Shown here piece after piece: positions 7,964 through 16,761 of a stretch of 64,000 nt of DNA (position 1 is the stretch's first letter; every line of letters starts with the position of its first letter). The notes under the pieces are model-generated. The model was not told the origin of the DNA. It searched no databases and was given only the letters and a program-made list of their open reading frames with translations. The position numbers were made by a program, and so were the translations under genes. The stretch comes from CAVQBC01 sp963848415 (GTDB lineage: Bacteria; Actinomycetota; Thermoleophilia; Solirubrobacterales; Solirubrobacteraceae), in assembly GCA_963848415.1 (NCBI GenBank), contig CAWKDN010000003.1, positions 62,001-126,000 on the forward strand. The letters are read 5' to 3'.

Positions 7964-8649
7964 CGCGCCGCCGGCGCGCGGCGCTGCTGCTCGGCCTCGC
8001 GCTCGTGCTCGGGGTGCTCGCCGCCTCGGACGTCGCCCGGCGCGAGGCGCGGCTGCGCGAGCAGCTCGGTCCCGACGTGGGCGTCGTCGTCGCGCGCGAG
8101 GAGCTGGCAAGGGAGCGGGAGCTGCGCAGCGGCGACCTCGCGCTGCGCCGCGTGCCGGAGCGCTACGTCCCGCCAGACGCGGTGCTCGTGCCCGACGAGC
8201 TCATCGGCCGACGGCTGGCCGCGCCCGTCGCTCGTCACGGCTTCGTGACGCGCTCCTCGCTCGCGCTCGACGAGCTGGCGGCCGGCGCGCCGGTGCGCCC
8301 GGGCGAGCGCGCGGCGGAGGTCATCGCGCTCGGCTCGCCGGAGGTGGTCGTGGCCGGCTCGCGCGTCGACGTGCTGGTGACCCGCGAGCGCGACGAGGCC
8401 GGGGCGGGCGGGGCCGAGCTCGCGCTCCAGGACGTCGAGGTGCTCGCCGCCGCGCCCGCGGGCTCCGTCGCCGCGGCCGAGGGCGACGACGGCGCGCCCC
8501 GGGTGGCCGCCACGCTGCGGGTGACGGTCCGCCAGGCCGTCTACCTGGCGGCCGCCGCGGCCTTCGCCCGCGACGTGCGCCTGCTCGCACGCGCTGCCGG
8601 CGACCGCCGCCGGTCCGCGCCGATCGCGATCGGGACGACGCTGCGATGA
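7960..8649 (+). CDS. cpaB: CpaB/RcpC-like Flp pilus assembly protein (SAF domain)
   Basis: The 229-residue protein begins with a basic, hydrophobic signal anchor (residues ~4-22). It continues with a SAF-type domain: VVVAREELARERELRSGDLALRRVPERYVPP resembles the CpaB/RcpC start, where two beta-clip units bind periplasmic substrates. A second half (PGERAAEVIAL...VVVAGSRVDVLVTRE) matches the domain following SAF in CpaB. Family members sit in the periplasm or at the outer face and help assemble Tad/Flp pili. It is coupled by 4-bp overlaps to the kinase and the CpaF ATPase genes. Start is GTG 7960. Confidence 0.72.
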   Translation: MTRRRRAALLLGLALVLGVLAASDVARREARLREQLGPDVGVVVAREELARERELRSGDLALRRVPERYVPPDAVLVPDELIGRRLAAPVARHGFVTRSSLALDELAAGAPVRPGERAAEVIALGSPEVVVAGSRVDVLVTRERDEAGAGGAELALQDVEVLAAAPAGSVAAAEGDDGAPRVAATLRVTVRQAVYLAAAAAFARDVRLLARAAGDRRRSAPIAIGTTLR

Positions 8650-9845
8650 GCGCCGCCGGGACCGGCGACCCGCTCGACCGCCTCGCGGGAACGCTGCGCG
8701 AGCGGCTGCTCGCCGAGGCCGGCACGCCCGCTGCCGACGCCGACCTGCGGCTCCGCATCCGCGCCCTGGTCGACCGCGAGGCCGGCGTCCTGGACGAGCC
8801 GGCGCGCGAGCGGCTGGCCGAGCGGGTGGCGGAGCGGTCCTTCGGCCTCGGCCCGCTCGAGCCGCTGCTGGCCGATCCCGAGGTCGACGAGGTGATGGTC
8901 TCCGGGACGGCGCCGGCGTGGGTCGAGCGCGGCGGGCGGCTCGAGCCGACGGGTGTGGCCTTCGCGACCGAGGCCGAGCTGCGCCACGCGATCGAGCGCA
9001 TCCTCGCCCCGCTCGGCCGGCGGGTCGACGAGGCCGAGCCGCTGTGTGACGCGCGGCTGCCCGACGGGTCGAGGGTCAACGTCGTGCTGCCGCCGCTGGC
9101 GCTCGACGGCCCGGCGCTGACCATCCGCCGCTTCCGCCGCCGCGGCTTCGGGCCGGACGACCTGGTCGCGGCCGGGACGCTCCCCGCCCCGCTCATGGAC
9201 TTCCTCGCGCGCGCGGTGCGCACGCGCTGCAACCTGTTGGTCTGCGGCGGCACCGGCTCGGGCAAGACAACCACCCTCAACGCGCTCTCGAGCTTCATCG
9301 GCGAGCGCGAGCGGGTGGTGACGATCGAGGACGCGGCCGAGCTGCGGCTGCGCCAGCCGCACGTCGTCCGGCTCGAGGCGCGGCCGCCGAACGTGGAGGG
9401 ACGCGGCGAGGTGACCATCCGGCGGCTCGTCCGCAACGCGCTGCGGATGCGCCCCGACCGGATCGTCGTCGGCGAGGTGCGCGGGCCGGAGGCGCTGGAC
9501 ATGCTCACCGCGCTGTCGACCGGCCACGACGGCTCACTGTCCACGTTGCACGCCGGCAGCCCGGCGGAGGCGCTGCGGCGACTGGAGACGCTCGCGCTGA
9601 TGGCCGACCTCGGGCTGCCGCACGGCGCGGTCCGCGAGCAGGTCGCCGACGCGCTGGACCTCGTGGTCTGCCAGGCGCGCGGCCCCGACGGCGTGCGCCG
9701 GGTGGTCGGGGTGGCCGAGGTCGTACGGGTTGCCGCCGGCGCCGGCGTGCGCGAGCTCTACGCGCTGCGCGACGGGCGGCCGTGCTGGCGCGCGCCGCTC
9801 GGCGGCTCGCTCGCGGCCCGGGTCGCCGCCGGGGGGCCGAGATGA
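8646..9845 (+). CDS. cpaF: CpaF/TadA secretion ATPase
   Basis: A 399-residue type II/IV secretion ATPase of the Tad family, which powers pilus assembly or secretion from the cytoplasmic side of the membrane. Motifs seen include Walker A GGTGSGKTTT (~residue 202), the Asp-box-like VVTIEDAAELRL, Walker B RIVVGEVRG, and the His-box region STGHDGSLSTLHA. The N-terminal helical domain (FGLGPLEPLLADPEVDEVMV) is typical of CpaF. It lies between the CpaB-like and TadB genes with 4-bp overlaps. No Flp pilin, TadZ, secretin or TadE/F gene is nearby. Confidence 0.9.
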   Translation: MSAAGTGDPLDRLAGTLRERLLAEAGTPAADADLRLRIRALVDREAGVLDEPARERLAERVAERSFGLGPLEPLLADPEVDEVMVSGTAPAWVERGGRLEPTGVAFATEAELRHAIERILAPLGRRVDEAEPLCDARLPDGSRVNVVLPPLALDGPALTIRRFRRRGFGPDDLVAAGTLPAPLMDFLARAVRTRCNLLVCGGTGSGKTTTLNALSSFIGERERVVTIEDAAELRLRQPHVVRLEARPPNVEGRGEVTIRRLVRNALRMRPDRIVVGEVRGPEALDMLTALSTGHDGSLSTLHAGSPAEALRRLETLALMADLGLPHGAVREQVADALDLVVCQARGPDGVRRVVGVAEVVRVAAGAGVRELYALRDGRPCWRAPLGGSLAARVAAGGPR

Positions 9846-10696
9846 TCCTCGCCGCGGTGCTCGCGTTCGGCGCCGGCGTCGCCGGCGTGCTCGCCGCCTG
9901 GGACGCGCTCGCCGCCGTCGAGGGGACGCGGGTAGCGGCCGGCCTCGCGCGGGCCGTCGAGCCGGTCCGGCGCGCGGGCCGGGAGGGGCGCGCGCCGACC
10001 CCGCCCGAGCGCCGCCGGCTTGGGTTGCTGGCCGCGGGCTGTCTCTTCGCGGCCGGCTGGCTGCTGTTCGGCCCGCTCGGCGGGTTGCCGGCGGCGCTCG
10101 CCGGGCCGCTGGTCGTCCTGGTGGTGGTGCGGGCGCGGCGCCGCCGGTTCACGGTGGCGCTGCGGCGGGGTGCCGCGCCGGCGGCCCGGGCGCTCGCCGA
10201 CGCGCTGACCGCCGGGCACTCCATCCGCGGGGCGATCGGCGCGGCGGCCGCCGGGCTGCCGGGCGCGCCCGGGCACGAGCTGCGATCCGCCGCCCGCGCG
10301 CTGGCGCTCGGCGCGCCGACGGAGGTGGTGCTCGAGCGGGTCCGGCGCCGCGCTCAGAGCCCGGCGTGGGACACGATCGTCGCCGCGGTGTTGCTCCAGC
10401 GCGAGGCCGGCGGTGACCTGGCCGGCCTGCTGCGCGAGCTCGCGGCCTCTCTCGAGGCGGCTGAGCGCATCGAGCGCGACGCGCGAGCGGCGACGGCGCA
10501 GGCCCGCTTCACGGCGTGGGTCGTGCTCGCCCTGCCGGCCGGTGCGGCCGTGCTGGCCGAGCTGGCGGACCCGGGCTTCCTCGCCGGCCTGGTCTCCAAC
10601 CCGGTCTCCGCGTGGCTGGCGGTCCTCGCCCTCGTGCTCCAGCTCGTGGCGATGGGCTGCGTCCGGTTGCTCGCCCGTCAGGCGCCGGCGGGATGA
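9842..10696 (+). CDS. tadB: TadB-like inner-membrane platform protein
   Basis: A 284-residue T2SSF-type membrane protein. There is an N-terminal hydrophobic helix, a pair of helices at about 55-95, a cytoplasmic T2SSF domain (ALADALTAGHSIRGAIGAAA, then GGDLAGLLRELAASLEAAERI) and two C-terminal helices. TadB forms the inner-membrane platform with TadC and is driven by the CpaF ATPase. ATG 9842 overlaps the cpaF stop by 4 bp. Confidence 0.82.
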   Translation: MILAAVLAFGAGVAGVLAAWDALAAVEGTRVAAGLARAVEPVRRAGREGRAPTPPERRRLGLLAAGCLFAAGWLLFGPLGGLPAALAGPLVVLVVVRARRRRFTVALRRGAAPAARALADALTAGHSIRGAIGAAAAGLPGAPGHELRSAARALALGAPTEVVLERVRRRAQSPAWDTIVAAVLLQREAGGDLAGLLRELAASLEAAERIERDARAATAQARFTAWVVLALPAGAAVLAELADPGFLAGLVSNPVSAWLAVLALVLQLVAMGCVRLLARQAPAG

Positions 10697-11538
10697 CCGC
10701 CGCCGTCGCCCTCACGGCGGCCGCGGCCGTGCTCGGGACGCTCGGCGCCGGCGAGGTCGCCCGGGCCTGGGCGGCGCGCCGCCGCCGACGGCCCGGCGCT
10801 GCCCGCGCGCGGCCCGTGCGGCGGGCGGCGCTCGCGTTGCTGGCGCACACCGGGCGGCTGACGGGCGCGCGCGCTCCGCGCGACCTGGAGACGCGGCTCG
10901 CGGCGGCCGGGGTCGACTGGCCGGTGCAGGACGTCATGGCGGTCAAGGCCGGTGCGACCGTCGTCGCGCTGGTGGCGGCGATCCCCGTGGCGGCGGTGCT
11001 GCCCGGCCGCCTGCCCGTGCCGTTCTGCGCCGCGATGGCGGCCGCGGGCTTCCTCGCGCCCGACGCCTGGCTGCTCCGGCGCCGCCGCCGGCGCGCGCGG
11101 GCGATGGAGGACCAGCTCGCGGACGTGCTCGACCTCCTGCGGGTCGCCGTCGGCGCCGGGCTGCCGACCGGACGGGCGCTGTCGGAGGTGAGCCGCCGGC
11201 ACCCCGGGGTGCTCGCGACCGAGCTGCGCACCGCCGCCGACCGCATGCGCCTCGGCGCCGCGCGGGCGCCGGCGCTCGCGGCGCTTGCCGGGCGCTGCCC
11301 CGCCGACGGGGTCGAGGCGCTGGTCGTCGCGCTGCAGCGGGCGGATCGCCACGGCGCGCCGCTCGCCCCGACGCTCGCCGCCCAGGCGCTCGACGCCCGC
11401 TCGCGCCGCGCCGGCCGCACCGCCGAGGCCGCCGCCAAGGCCTCGCCGAAGATCCAGCTCGTCGTGGCGCTCCTGCTCGTGCCGTCCGTGCTGCTGCTCG
11501 TGGCGGCCGCACTCGCGCCGGCGCTGCTCGGTGCCTGA
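10693..11538 (+). CDS. tadC: TadC-like inner-membrane platform protein
   Basis: A 281-residue T2SSF protein and partner of TadB. It has an N-terminal hydrophobic segment, two helices around residues 80-120 and a T2SSF domain (MEDQLADVLDLLRVAVGAGLP, LVVALQRADRHGAPLAPTL). A C-terminal membrane helix (VALLLVPSVLLLVAAAL) ends it. It is the last gene of the 6.5-11.5 kb operon; after it comes a 480-bp gap. ATG 10693 overlaps the tadB stop. Confidence 0.82.
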   Translation: MTAAVALTAAAAVLGTLGAGEVARAWAARRRRRPGAARARPVRRAALALLAHTGRLTGARAPRDLETRLAAAGVDWPVQDVMAVKAGATVVALVAAIPVAAVLPGRLPVPFCAAMAAAGFLAPDAWLLRRRRRRARAMEDQLADVLDLLRVAVGAGLPTGRALSEVSRRHPGVLATELRTAADRMRLGAARAPALAALAGRCPADGVEALVVALQRADRHGAPLAPTLAAQALDARSRRAGRTAEAAAKASPKIQLVVALLLVPSVLLLVAAALAPALLGA

Positions 11539-11791
11539 CCCCAGCGAGCGCGCGCCGGCGCGGGCGGCCGGGACGAGAACGGCCTGTATGTCAGTCCCTT
11601 CTGGTACCAGTCGCGAGAGGCACGGCGCCGAGCGCCGCTCGCCGGGCGGAGAGCGACGCGGGCAACGCATGCACCCGTTACCAGCAGCCGTTGGCCACCA
11701 CGCGAGCACAGCGCCGATCGGACGGACTGCCGCCCCGCGTGCACACCGCGTTGCAGACGCGGCCGCTGCACCGGCTCCTGCATGGCTAGGA

Positions 11792-11809
11792 GGCCGGGGA
11801 GGCCCGGCC
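11792..11809 (+). terminator. GC-rich stem-loop after the tad operon
   Basis: GGCCGGG-GAGG-CCCGGCC is a perfect 7-bp stem with a 4-nt loop, some 250 nt after tadC. No T-tract follows, so termination is only a possibility. Confidence 0.3.
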
Positions 11810-11899
11810 ACTCACCGCCGTCATCCCTGCAACCACGCGGGTTTCGCGGCCGGCGACGAGCCGATCGACGGCAAAGTGGGGCAAAAGATGGCCGTGGTG

Positions 11900-11928
11900 T
11901 TGCAAAGTGGGACAGAGTGGGGTACAAC
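11900..11928 (+). promoter_or_regulatory. mraZ promoter (TTGCAA-17-TACAAC)
   Basis: TTGCAA at 11900-11905 and TACAAC at 11923-11928 are separated by exactly 17 nt, a good sigma70-type spacing. Transcription would start near 11935, giving an ~87-nt leader before the mraZ TTG. The spacer holds two MraZ-type boxes. Confidence 0.55.
11908..11922 (+). promoter_or_regulatory. MraZ operator boxes
   Basis: TGGGA at 11908 and TGGGG at 11918 are direct repeats with a 10-bp period (TGGGN-N5-TGGGN), the form bound by MraZ in other bacteria. A third TGGGG starts at 11877, 31 bp upstream. Placement between -35 and -10 implies autorepression of the dcw cluster. Confidence 0.6.
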
Positions 11929-12021
11929 CCCGGGGCACAGCCGGTCCGGGGTGGCGGGGCTCCTCCCACTCCGCCACCTCGGATCGACTCGCCTTCCATC
12001 GCCTTTCGATCCGTATGCGCC

Positions 12022-12456
12022 TTGGCCTTCCACGGCACCTTCGAACACACGCTCGACGCCAAGCACCGGCTCACGGTCCCCTCCAAGTTCCGGGCGGCGC
12101 TCGCCGGGCACGTGGTGCTGGTCAAGGCGGTCGACCGCTGCGTGAGCGTCTATCCCGAGGCGACGTACGCCGGGCTCACCGAGTCGGCGCTGGCCGGGCT
12201 GAACCCCTTCTCGCCCGAGGCGCGCGAGCTCAAGCGGATGTTCTTCGCCAACGCGCTCGACGTCGAGCTGGACTCGGCCGGCCGGGTGATGGTCCCGGCG
12301 CGCTTCCTCGAGCATGCGGGGATCGACCGCGAGGTCGTGATCACGGGCGCGGGCGAGTGCCTGGAGCTGTGGGATCGCGGCTCCTGGGAGACCTACGACA
12401 ACGACCTCACGGCGCGCGCGCCTGAGCTGACGGCTTCTCTTGGCCATCCTGCTTGA
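12022..12456 (+). CDS. mraZ: MraZ transcriptional regulator
   Basis: The 144-residue protein carries two AbrB-like MraZ repeats, GTFEHTLDAKHRLTVPSKFR (residues 5-24) and the DSAGRVMVPARFLEHAG segment (~78-94), each with the D-x(2)-R-hinge typical of the family. MraZ forms ring-shaped oligomers that bind TGGG repeats upstream of its own gene. The start is set at TTG 12022 because family members begin with MxFRGT; no better in-frame start or Shine-Dalgarno is present. It heads the division and wall cluster and ends one base before the rsmH ATG. Confidence 0.9.
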   Translation: MAFHGTFEHTLDAKHRLTVPSKFRAALAGHVVLVKAVDRCVSVYPEATYAGLTESALAGLNPFSPEARELKRMFFANALDVELDSAGRVMVPARFLEHAGIDREVVITGAGECLELWDRGSWETYDNDLTARAPELTASLGHPA

Positions 12457-12457
12457 C

Positions 12458-13405
12458 ATGCCCCGCACCCACGTCCCGGTCCTGGCCGGCGAGCTGATCG
12501 AGGCGCTCGACCCCCAGCCCGGCCAGGTGGTCGTCGACTGCACGCTCGGCGGCGCCGGGCACGCGCGGCTGGTCGCCGACCGGATCGGCCGCACCGGGCT
12601 GCTGATCGGCATCGACCGCGACCCGCTCGCCGAGGCGGCCTACGCCGGGCTCGCCGCCGAGGCGCCGTGCCGCACGCGGCTGGTGCGCGCGGACTTCGTC
12701 ACCGGCCTGGCCGCGCTGGCCGAGGAGGGCGTCCGCGCCGACCTCGTCTACCTCGACCTCGGGATGTCCTCGATGCAGGTCGACACGCGCGAGCGCGGCT
12801 TCTCCTATTCCTACGACGCGCCGCTGGACATGCGGATGGACCCGTCCCAGCCGCTCAGCGCGGCGGAGATCGTCAACACCTGGGATCGCCGCCGGCTGGC
12901 GCGCACGCTGCGGGAGTACGGCGAGGAGCGCTTCGCCGACCGGATCGCGGGCGAGATCGTCCGCCGCCGCGAGCGCGCGCCGCTGACCACCACCTTCGAG
13001 CTGGTCGACGCGATCACCGCCGCCGTGCCCGCTCCGGCCCGCTTCGCCGGCGGCCATCCGGCCAAGCGCACGTTCCAGGCCATCCGGATCGCGGTCAACG
13101 ACGAGCTCGGTCAGCTCGAGGCCGCGCTCCCCGAGGCGTGGCAGCTGCTTGCCCCGGGCGGGCGGCTGGCCGCGATCAGCTTCCAGTCGCTCGAGGACCG
13201 GAGGGTCAAGCGCTTCCTGGCCGATCGCACCCGCGGCTGCATCTGTCCGCCCGACCTGCCGGTCTGTGGCTGCGGGCGCACGCCGGAGGCCGCGCTGATC
13301 TTCCGCCGCTCGGTGGCGCCGACCGCCGGCGAGGTGGCCGACAACCCGCGCTCGAAGTCCGCGCGCCTGCGCGCCGCCCGCAAGCTCGGAGAGGATCAGC
13401 CGTGA
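12458..13405 (+). CDS. rsmH: 16S rRNA (cytosine1402-N4)-methyltransferase
   Basis: The 315-residue SAM-dependent enzyme methylates N4 of C1402 in 16S rRNA. It shows HVPVLAGELIEAL at the N terminus, the SAM-binding DCTLGGAGHARL (~residues 28-39), YLDLGMSSMQVD, GFSY...PLDMRMD and the C-terminal ISFQSLEDRRVKRF. A CICPPDLPVCGCG Cys cluster near the end is seen in many homologues. ATG 12458 is preferred over an in-frame TTG 18 nt upstream because homology begins at MPRTHVPVL. Its stop overlaps the ftsL GTG by 4 bp. Confidence 0.93.
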   Translation: MPRTHVPVLAGELIEALDPQPGQVVVDCTLGGAGHARLVADRIGRTGLLIGIDRDPLAEAAYAGLAAEAPCRTRLVRADFVTGLAALAEEGVRADLVYLDLGMSSMQVDTRERGFSYSYDAPLDMRMDPSQPLSAAEIVNTWDRRRLARTLREYGEERFADRIAGEIVRRRERAPLTTTFELVDAITAAVPAPARFAGGHPAKRTFQAIRIAVNDELGQLEAALPEAWQLLAPGGRLAAISFQSLEDRRVKRFLADRTRGCICPPDLPVCGCGRTPEAALIFRRSVAPTAGEVADNPRSKSARLRAARKLGEDQP

Positions 13406-14149
13406 CACCCGCCACCGCCCGTGCCCGCCGCCGCGCGCCGTCGTCGCGCACCGCCGTGCAGCCGCGCGCGCCGCGGCGCGTCTCGGGCCCCATCTCCCGT
13501 CCGCGGACGACGCCGGCCCTCGCCGGCGGCGCGCGCGGCGCTCCCCCGCGTGCGGACCGGCACCACCGGCGCCTTCGAGCGGCTGCGCGCGCTGCCCGAG
13601 CACCGGCTGGTCGACCGCCTCCTGCGCGGGCGGGCGTGGATCTGGCTGATCGGGCTCGCGCTGCTCGGGATCGTCGCGATGCAGGTGTCGCTGCTCAAGC
13701 TCAACGCGGGCATCTCGCGCGCGGTCGAGGCGTCGGCCACGCTCGAGCGCCAGAACGCCGACCTCGAGGCCACGATCGCCCGCCAGTCCTCGGGCGAGCG
13801 CATCCGCGTCGAGGCCGAGCGCCAGGGGATGGTCATGCCCGCGGCGGGGGACGTCGGGTACGTCACGGCCCGCCCGGACCGCGACGCTCGCCGTGCGGCG
13901 GCGCGCATGACGCCGCCCAGCGAGGCCGCGCTGCAGCTGATGGCCTCCGGTGGCAGGCTGCCCGGCGGCGCAGCAGTCGACCCGGCGGCGGCAGCGTCCG
14001 GCACCGCGGCCACCATGGACGCCGCGCCCATGGAGACCACCACCGAGGTGACGCCGGACCCAGTGCCCGCGCCGGCCGCCGGAGCCCGAGGCCATCGCCG
14101 AGGCGCCGGCCGACGCCGCCGTCGGCGGCTGACCGCCCGGGCGCCGTGA
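13402..14149 (+). CDS. ftsL: FtsL-like division protein with two apparent frameshifts
   Basis: This gene sits where ftsL belongs and encodes a small bitopic protein: a basic N-terminal tail, one transmembrane helix (WIWLIGLALLGIVAMQVSLL) and a coiled coil (SATLERQNADLEATIARQ). The core is read in one frame (from ~13548), but a coupled GTG start at 13402 with a coding-like basic tail (RRVSGPISRP) is in another frame. The frames join if one C of the five-C run at 13543-13547 is removed. Near 14078 a second one-base shift would give an acidic end (PEPEAIAEAPADAAVGG) with GC3 near 100% and a stop at 14132, instead of an Arg-rich tail ending at 14149. Sequencing indels are likeliest. FtsL links FtsQ and FtsI at the septum. 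Confidence 0.68.
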
Positions 14150-15807
14150 GCCTGGTCGAGCGCCGCATCGGGCTCCTCTTCGCGGCCTTCCTCGTCATGC
14201 TCGCGCTGGCCGGCGCCCGCGCCGGCTGGCTCGGCGTCGTGAAGGCGGGGAGCCTGCAGCAGGCCGCGGTGACCCAGCAGGAGGCCGACGTGACCGTGCC
14301 GGCCCGCCGCGGGACCGTCACCGACGCCCACGGCACCGAGCTGGCCGTCTCCCAACCCGCGACCACGATCGCGGCCACGCCCTACCTGATCGAGGACCCG
14401 CTGAAGGTCTCCGCCCGGCTCGCCGGCCTGCTCGGCCGCCCGCAGGCCGAGATCCTCAAGGCGCTCACCCGCCGCGACACCGGCTTCGCCTACATCGCCC
14501 GCCGCGTCCCCGACCGCGTCGCCGACCGCGTGCAGGAGCTCGAGATCGAGGGGCTCGAGTTCATCCCCGAGTACCGCCGCTCCTATCCGCGCGACTGGAT
14601 GGCCTCCCAGCTGCTCGGCGCGGTCGGCGGCGAGGGGCAGGGCCTCAGCGGGCTGGAGTTCTCGCTCGACCGCTACCTGCACGGCTCCGACGGCGAGCGG
14701 CGGCTGGTCAAGGACGCGATGGGCGAGGCGATCGAGCTGCGCGACACGAAGCCCACGAACGCCGGCCAGCGCGTGCGGCTGACCCTCGACGCCGCCATCC
14801 AGGACCGCGCCGAGTCGGTGCTGGCCGAGATCGGCGAGGCGTGGACGCCCAAGGGCGCGACCGCCGTCGTGATGGACCCGCGCGACGGCGGCGTGCTGGC
14901 GCTGGCCAACTGGCCGCGGGTGAACGCCAACGACCCGGGCCAGGCGCCCGACTTCGCCCGTCAGAACCGGGCCATCGGCGCCACCTACGAGCCGGGCTCG
15001 ACCTTCAAGGCGTTCACCGTCGCCGGCGCGCTCGAGGAGCGCAAGGTCACGCCGCAGACCGAGTTCAACCTGCCGCCGCAGATCGTCGTCGCCGACCGGA
15101 CCATCGGCGAGTCCCACCCGCGCGGGCCGATCACCGCCACCACCAGCCGGATCCTCGCGGAGTCCAGCAACATCGGGGCGATCAAGATCGGGATGATGCA
15201 GGGCGCCAAGGGCTTCGACCGCTGGGTGCGGCGGTTCGGGTTCGGCAAGCCGACGGGCGTGGACCTGCCCGGCGAGGAGCAGGGGATCGTGCTGCCGCTC
15301 GAGCAGTACTCCGGCTCCTCGATGGGCAACCTGCCGATCGGCCAGGGCATCGCGGTCACGCCCATGCAGATGGCCACGGGCTACTCGACGATCGCCAACG
15401 GCGGGGTCCTGCGCCCGCCGCACATCGTGCAGTCGGTCGGCGACCGCGCGGCGCGCAAGCCCAAGGGCCGTCGGGTCATCTCGCCGCGCACCTCCGCCCA
15501 GCTGCGCCAGATGCTCGAGGGCGTGCTCGGGCCGGGCGGCACCGCCACCGGCGCGGCCATCCCCGGCTACGACATGGCCGGCAAGACCGGCACGGCGAAC
15601 AAGCCCGACCCCGTCACGGGCGGCTACTCGGACACCAAGTACGTCGCCTCGTTCGTCGGCTTCGCGCCCGCCGACCGCCCGCGCGTGCTGGTGGCGGTGA
15701 TGGTCGACGAGCCGCAGGGCGAGATCTACGGCGGGCTCGTGGCCGGGCCGGCCTTCCGCAAGATCATGAGCTTCGCGCTCAACTACCTGCGGATCCCGCC
15801 CGACTGA
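14146..15807 (+). CDS. ftsI: Septal peptidoglycan transpeptidase, class B PBP
   Basis: The 553-residue penicillin-binding protein cross-links septal peptidoglycan. It has one N-terminal membrane anchor (~8-30), a dimerisation domain (VPARRGTVTDAHGTELAVS), a linker, and a transpeptidase domain with SxxK in GSTFKAF (~S285), SxN in SSNIGA, and KTG in AGKTGTANK (~481). The length is usual for the family. GTG 14146 overlaps the preceding frame's stop by 4 bp. The following gene is not murE, as usual, but an ABC exporter. Confidence 0.93.
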   Translation: MSLVERRIGLLFAAFLVMLALAGARAGWLGVVKAGSLQQAAVTQQEADVTVPARRGTVTDAHGTELAVSQPATTIAATPYLIEDPLKVSARLAGLLGRPQAEILKALTRRDTGFAYIARRVPDRVADRVQELEIEGLEFIPEYRRSYPRDWMASQLLGAVGGEGQGLSGLEFSLDRYLHGSDGERRLVKDAMGEAIELRDTKPTNAGQRVRLTLDAAIQDRAESVLAEIGEAWTPKGATAVVMDPRDGGVLALANWPRVNANDPGQAPDFARQNRAIGATYEPGSTFKAFTVAGALEERKVTPQTEFNLPPQIVVADRTIGESHPRGPITATTSRILAESSNIGAIKIGMMQGAKGFDRWVRRFGFGKPTGVDLPGEEQGIVLPLEQYSGSSMGNLPIGQGIAVTPMQMATGYSTIANGGVLRPPHIVQSVGDRAARKPKGRRVISPRTSAQLRQMLEGVLGPGGTATGAAIPGYDMAGKTGTANKPDPVTGGYSDTKYVASFVGFAPADRPRVLVAVMVDEPQGEIYGGLVAGPAFRKIMSFALNYLRIPPD

Positions 15808-15832
15808 GGTGGATCGCGGCCGCGGCGGCCGG

Positions 15833-15838
15833 TAGCTT
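15833..15838 (+). promoter_or_regulatory. -10-like TAGCTT before the ABC exporter
   Basis: TAGCTT ends 8 nt before GTG 15847 in the 39-bp gap after ftsI, with no Shine-Dalgarno. It suggests that the inserted exporter genes have their own leaderless promoter. Confidence 0.4.
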
Positions 15839-15846
15839 GCTTGCGC

Positions 15847-16757
<911 letters not shown>

Positions 16758-16761
<4 letters not shown>

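Larger units (their letters stand above)
11539..12021 (+). other. Intergenic region upstream of mraZ
   Basis: This 483-bp stretch has no convincing gene: reading frames across it lack coding-like GC3 and family motifs. It holds a perfect 10-bp palindrome CTGGTACCAG (11601-11610), a stem-loop at 11792-11809, MraZ-type boxes and the mraZ promoter (11900-11928). I looked for RNase P RNA and other RNA signatures and saw none. Confidence 0.55.

Noticed and set aside
11539..11899. RNase P RNA or other structural RNA upstream of mraZ
   Set aside because: None of the conserved RNase P core sequences (for example GAGGAAAGTCC) are present on either strand as read.
11588..12021. Small reading frames within the 480-bp gap before mraZ
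   Set aside because: No Shine-Dalgarno, low GC3 and no recognisable segment; some run into mraZ in a wrong frame.
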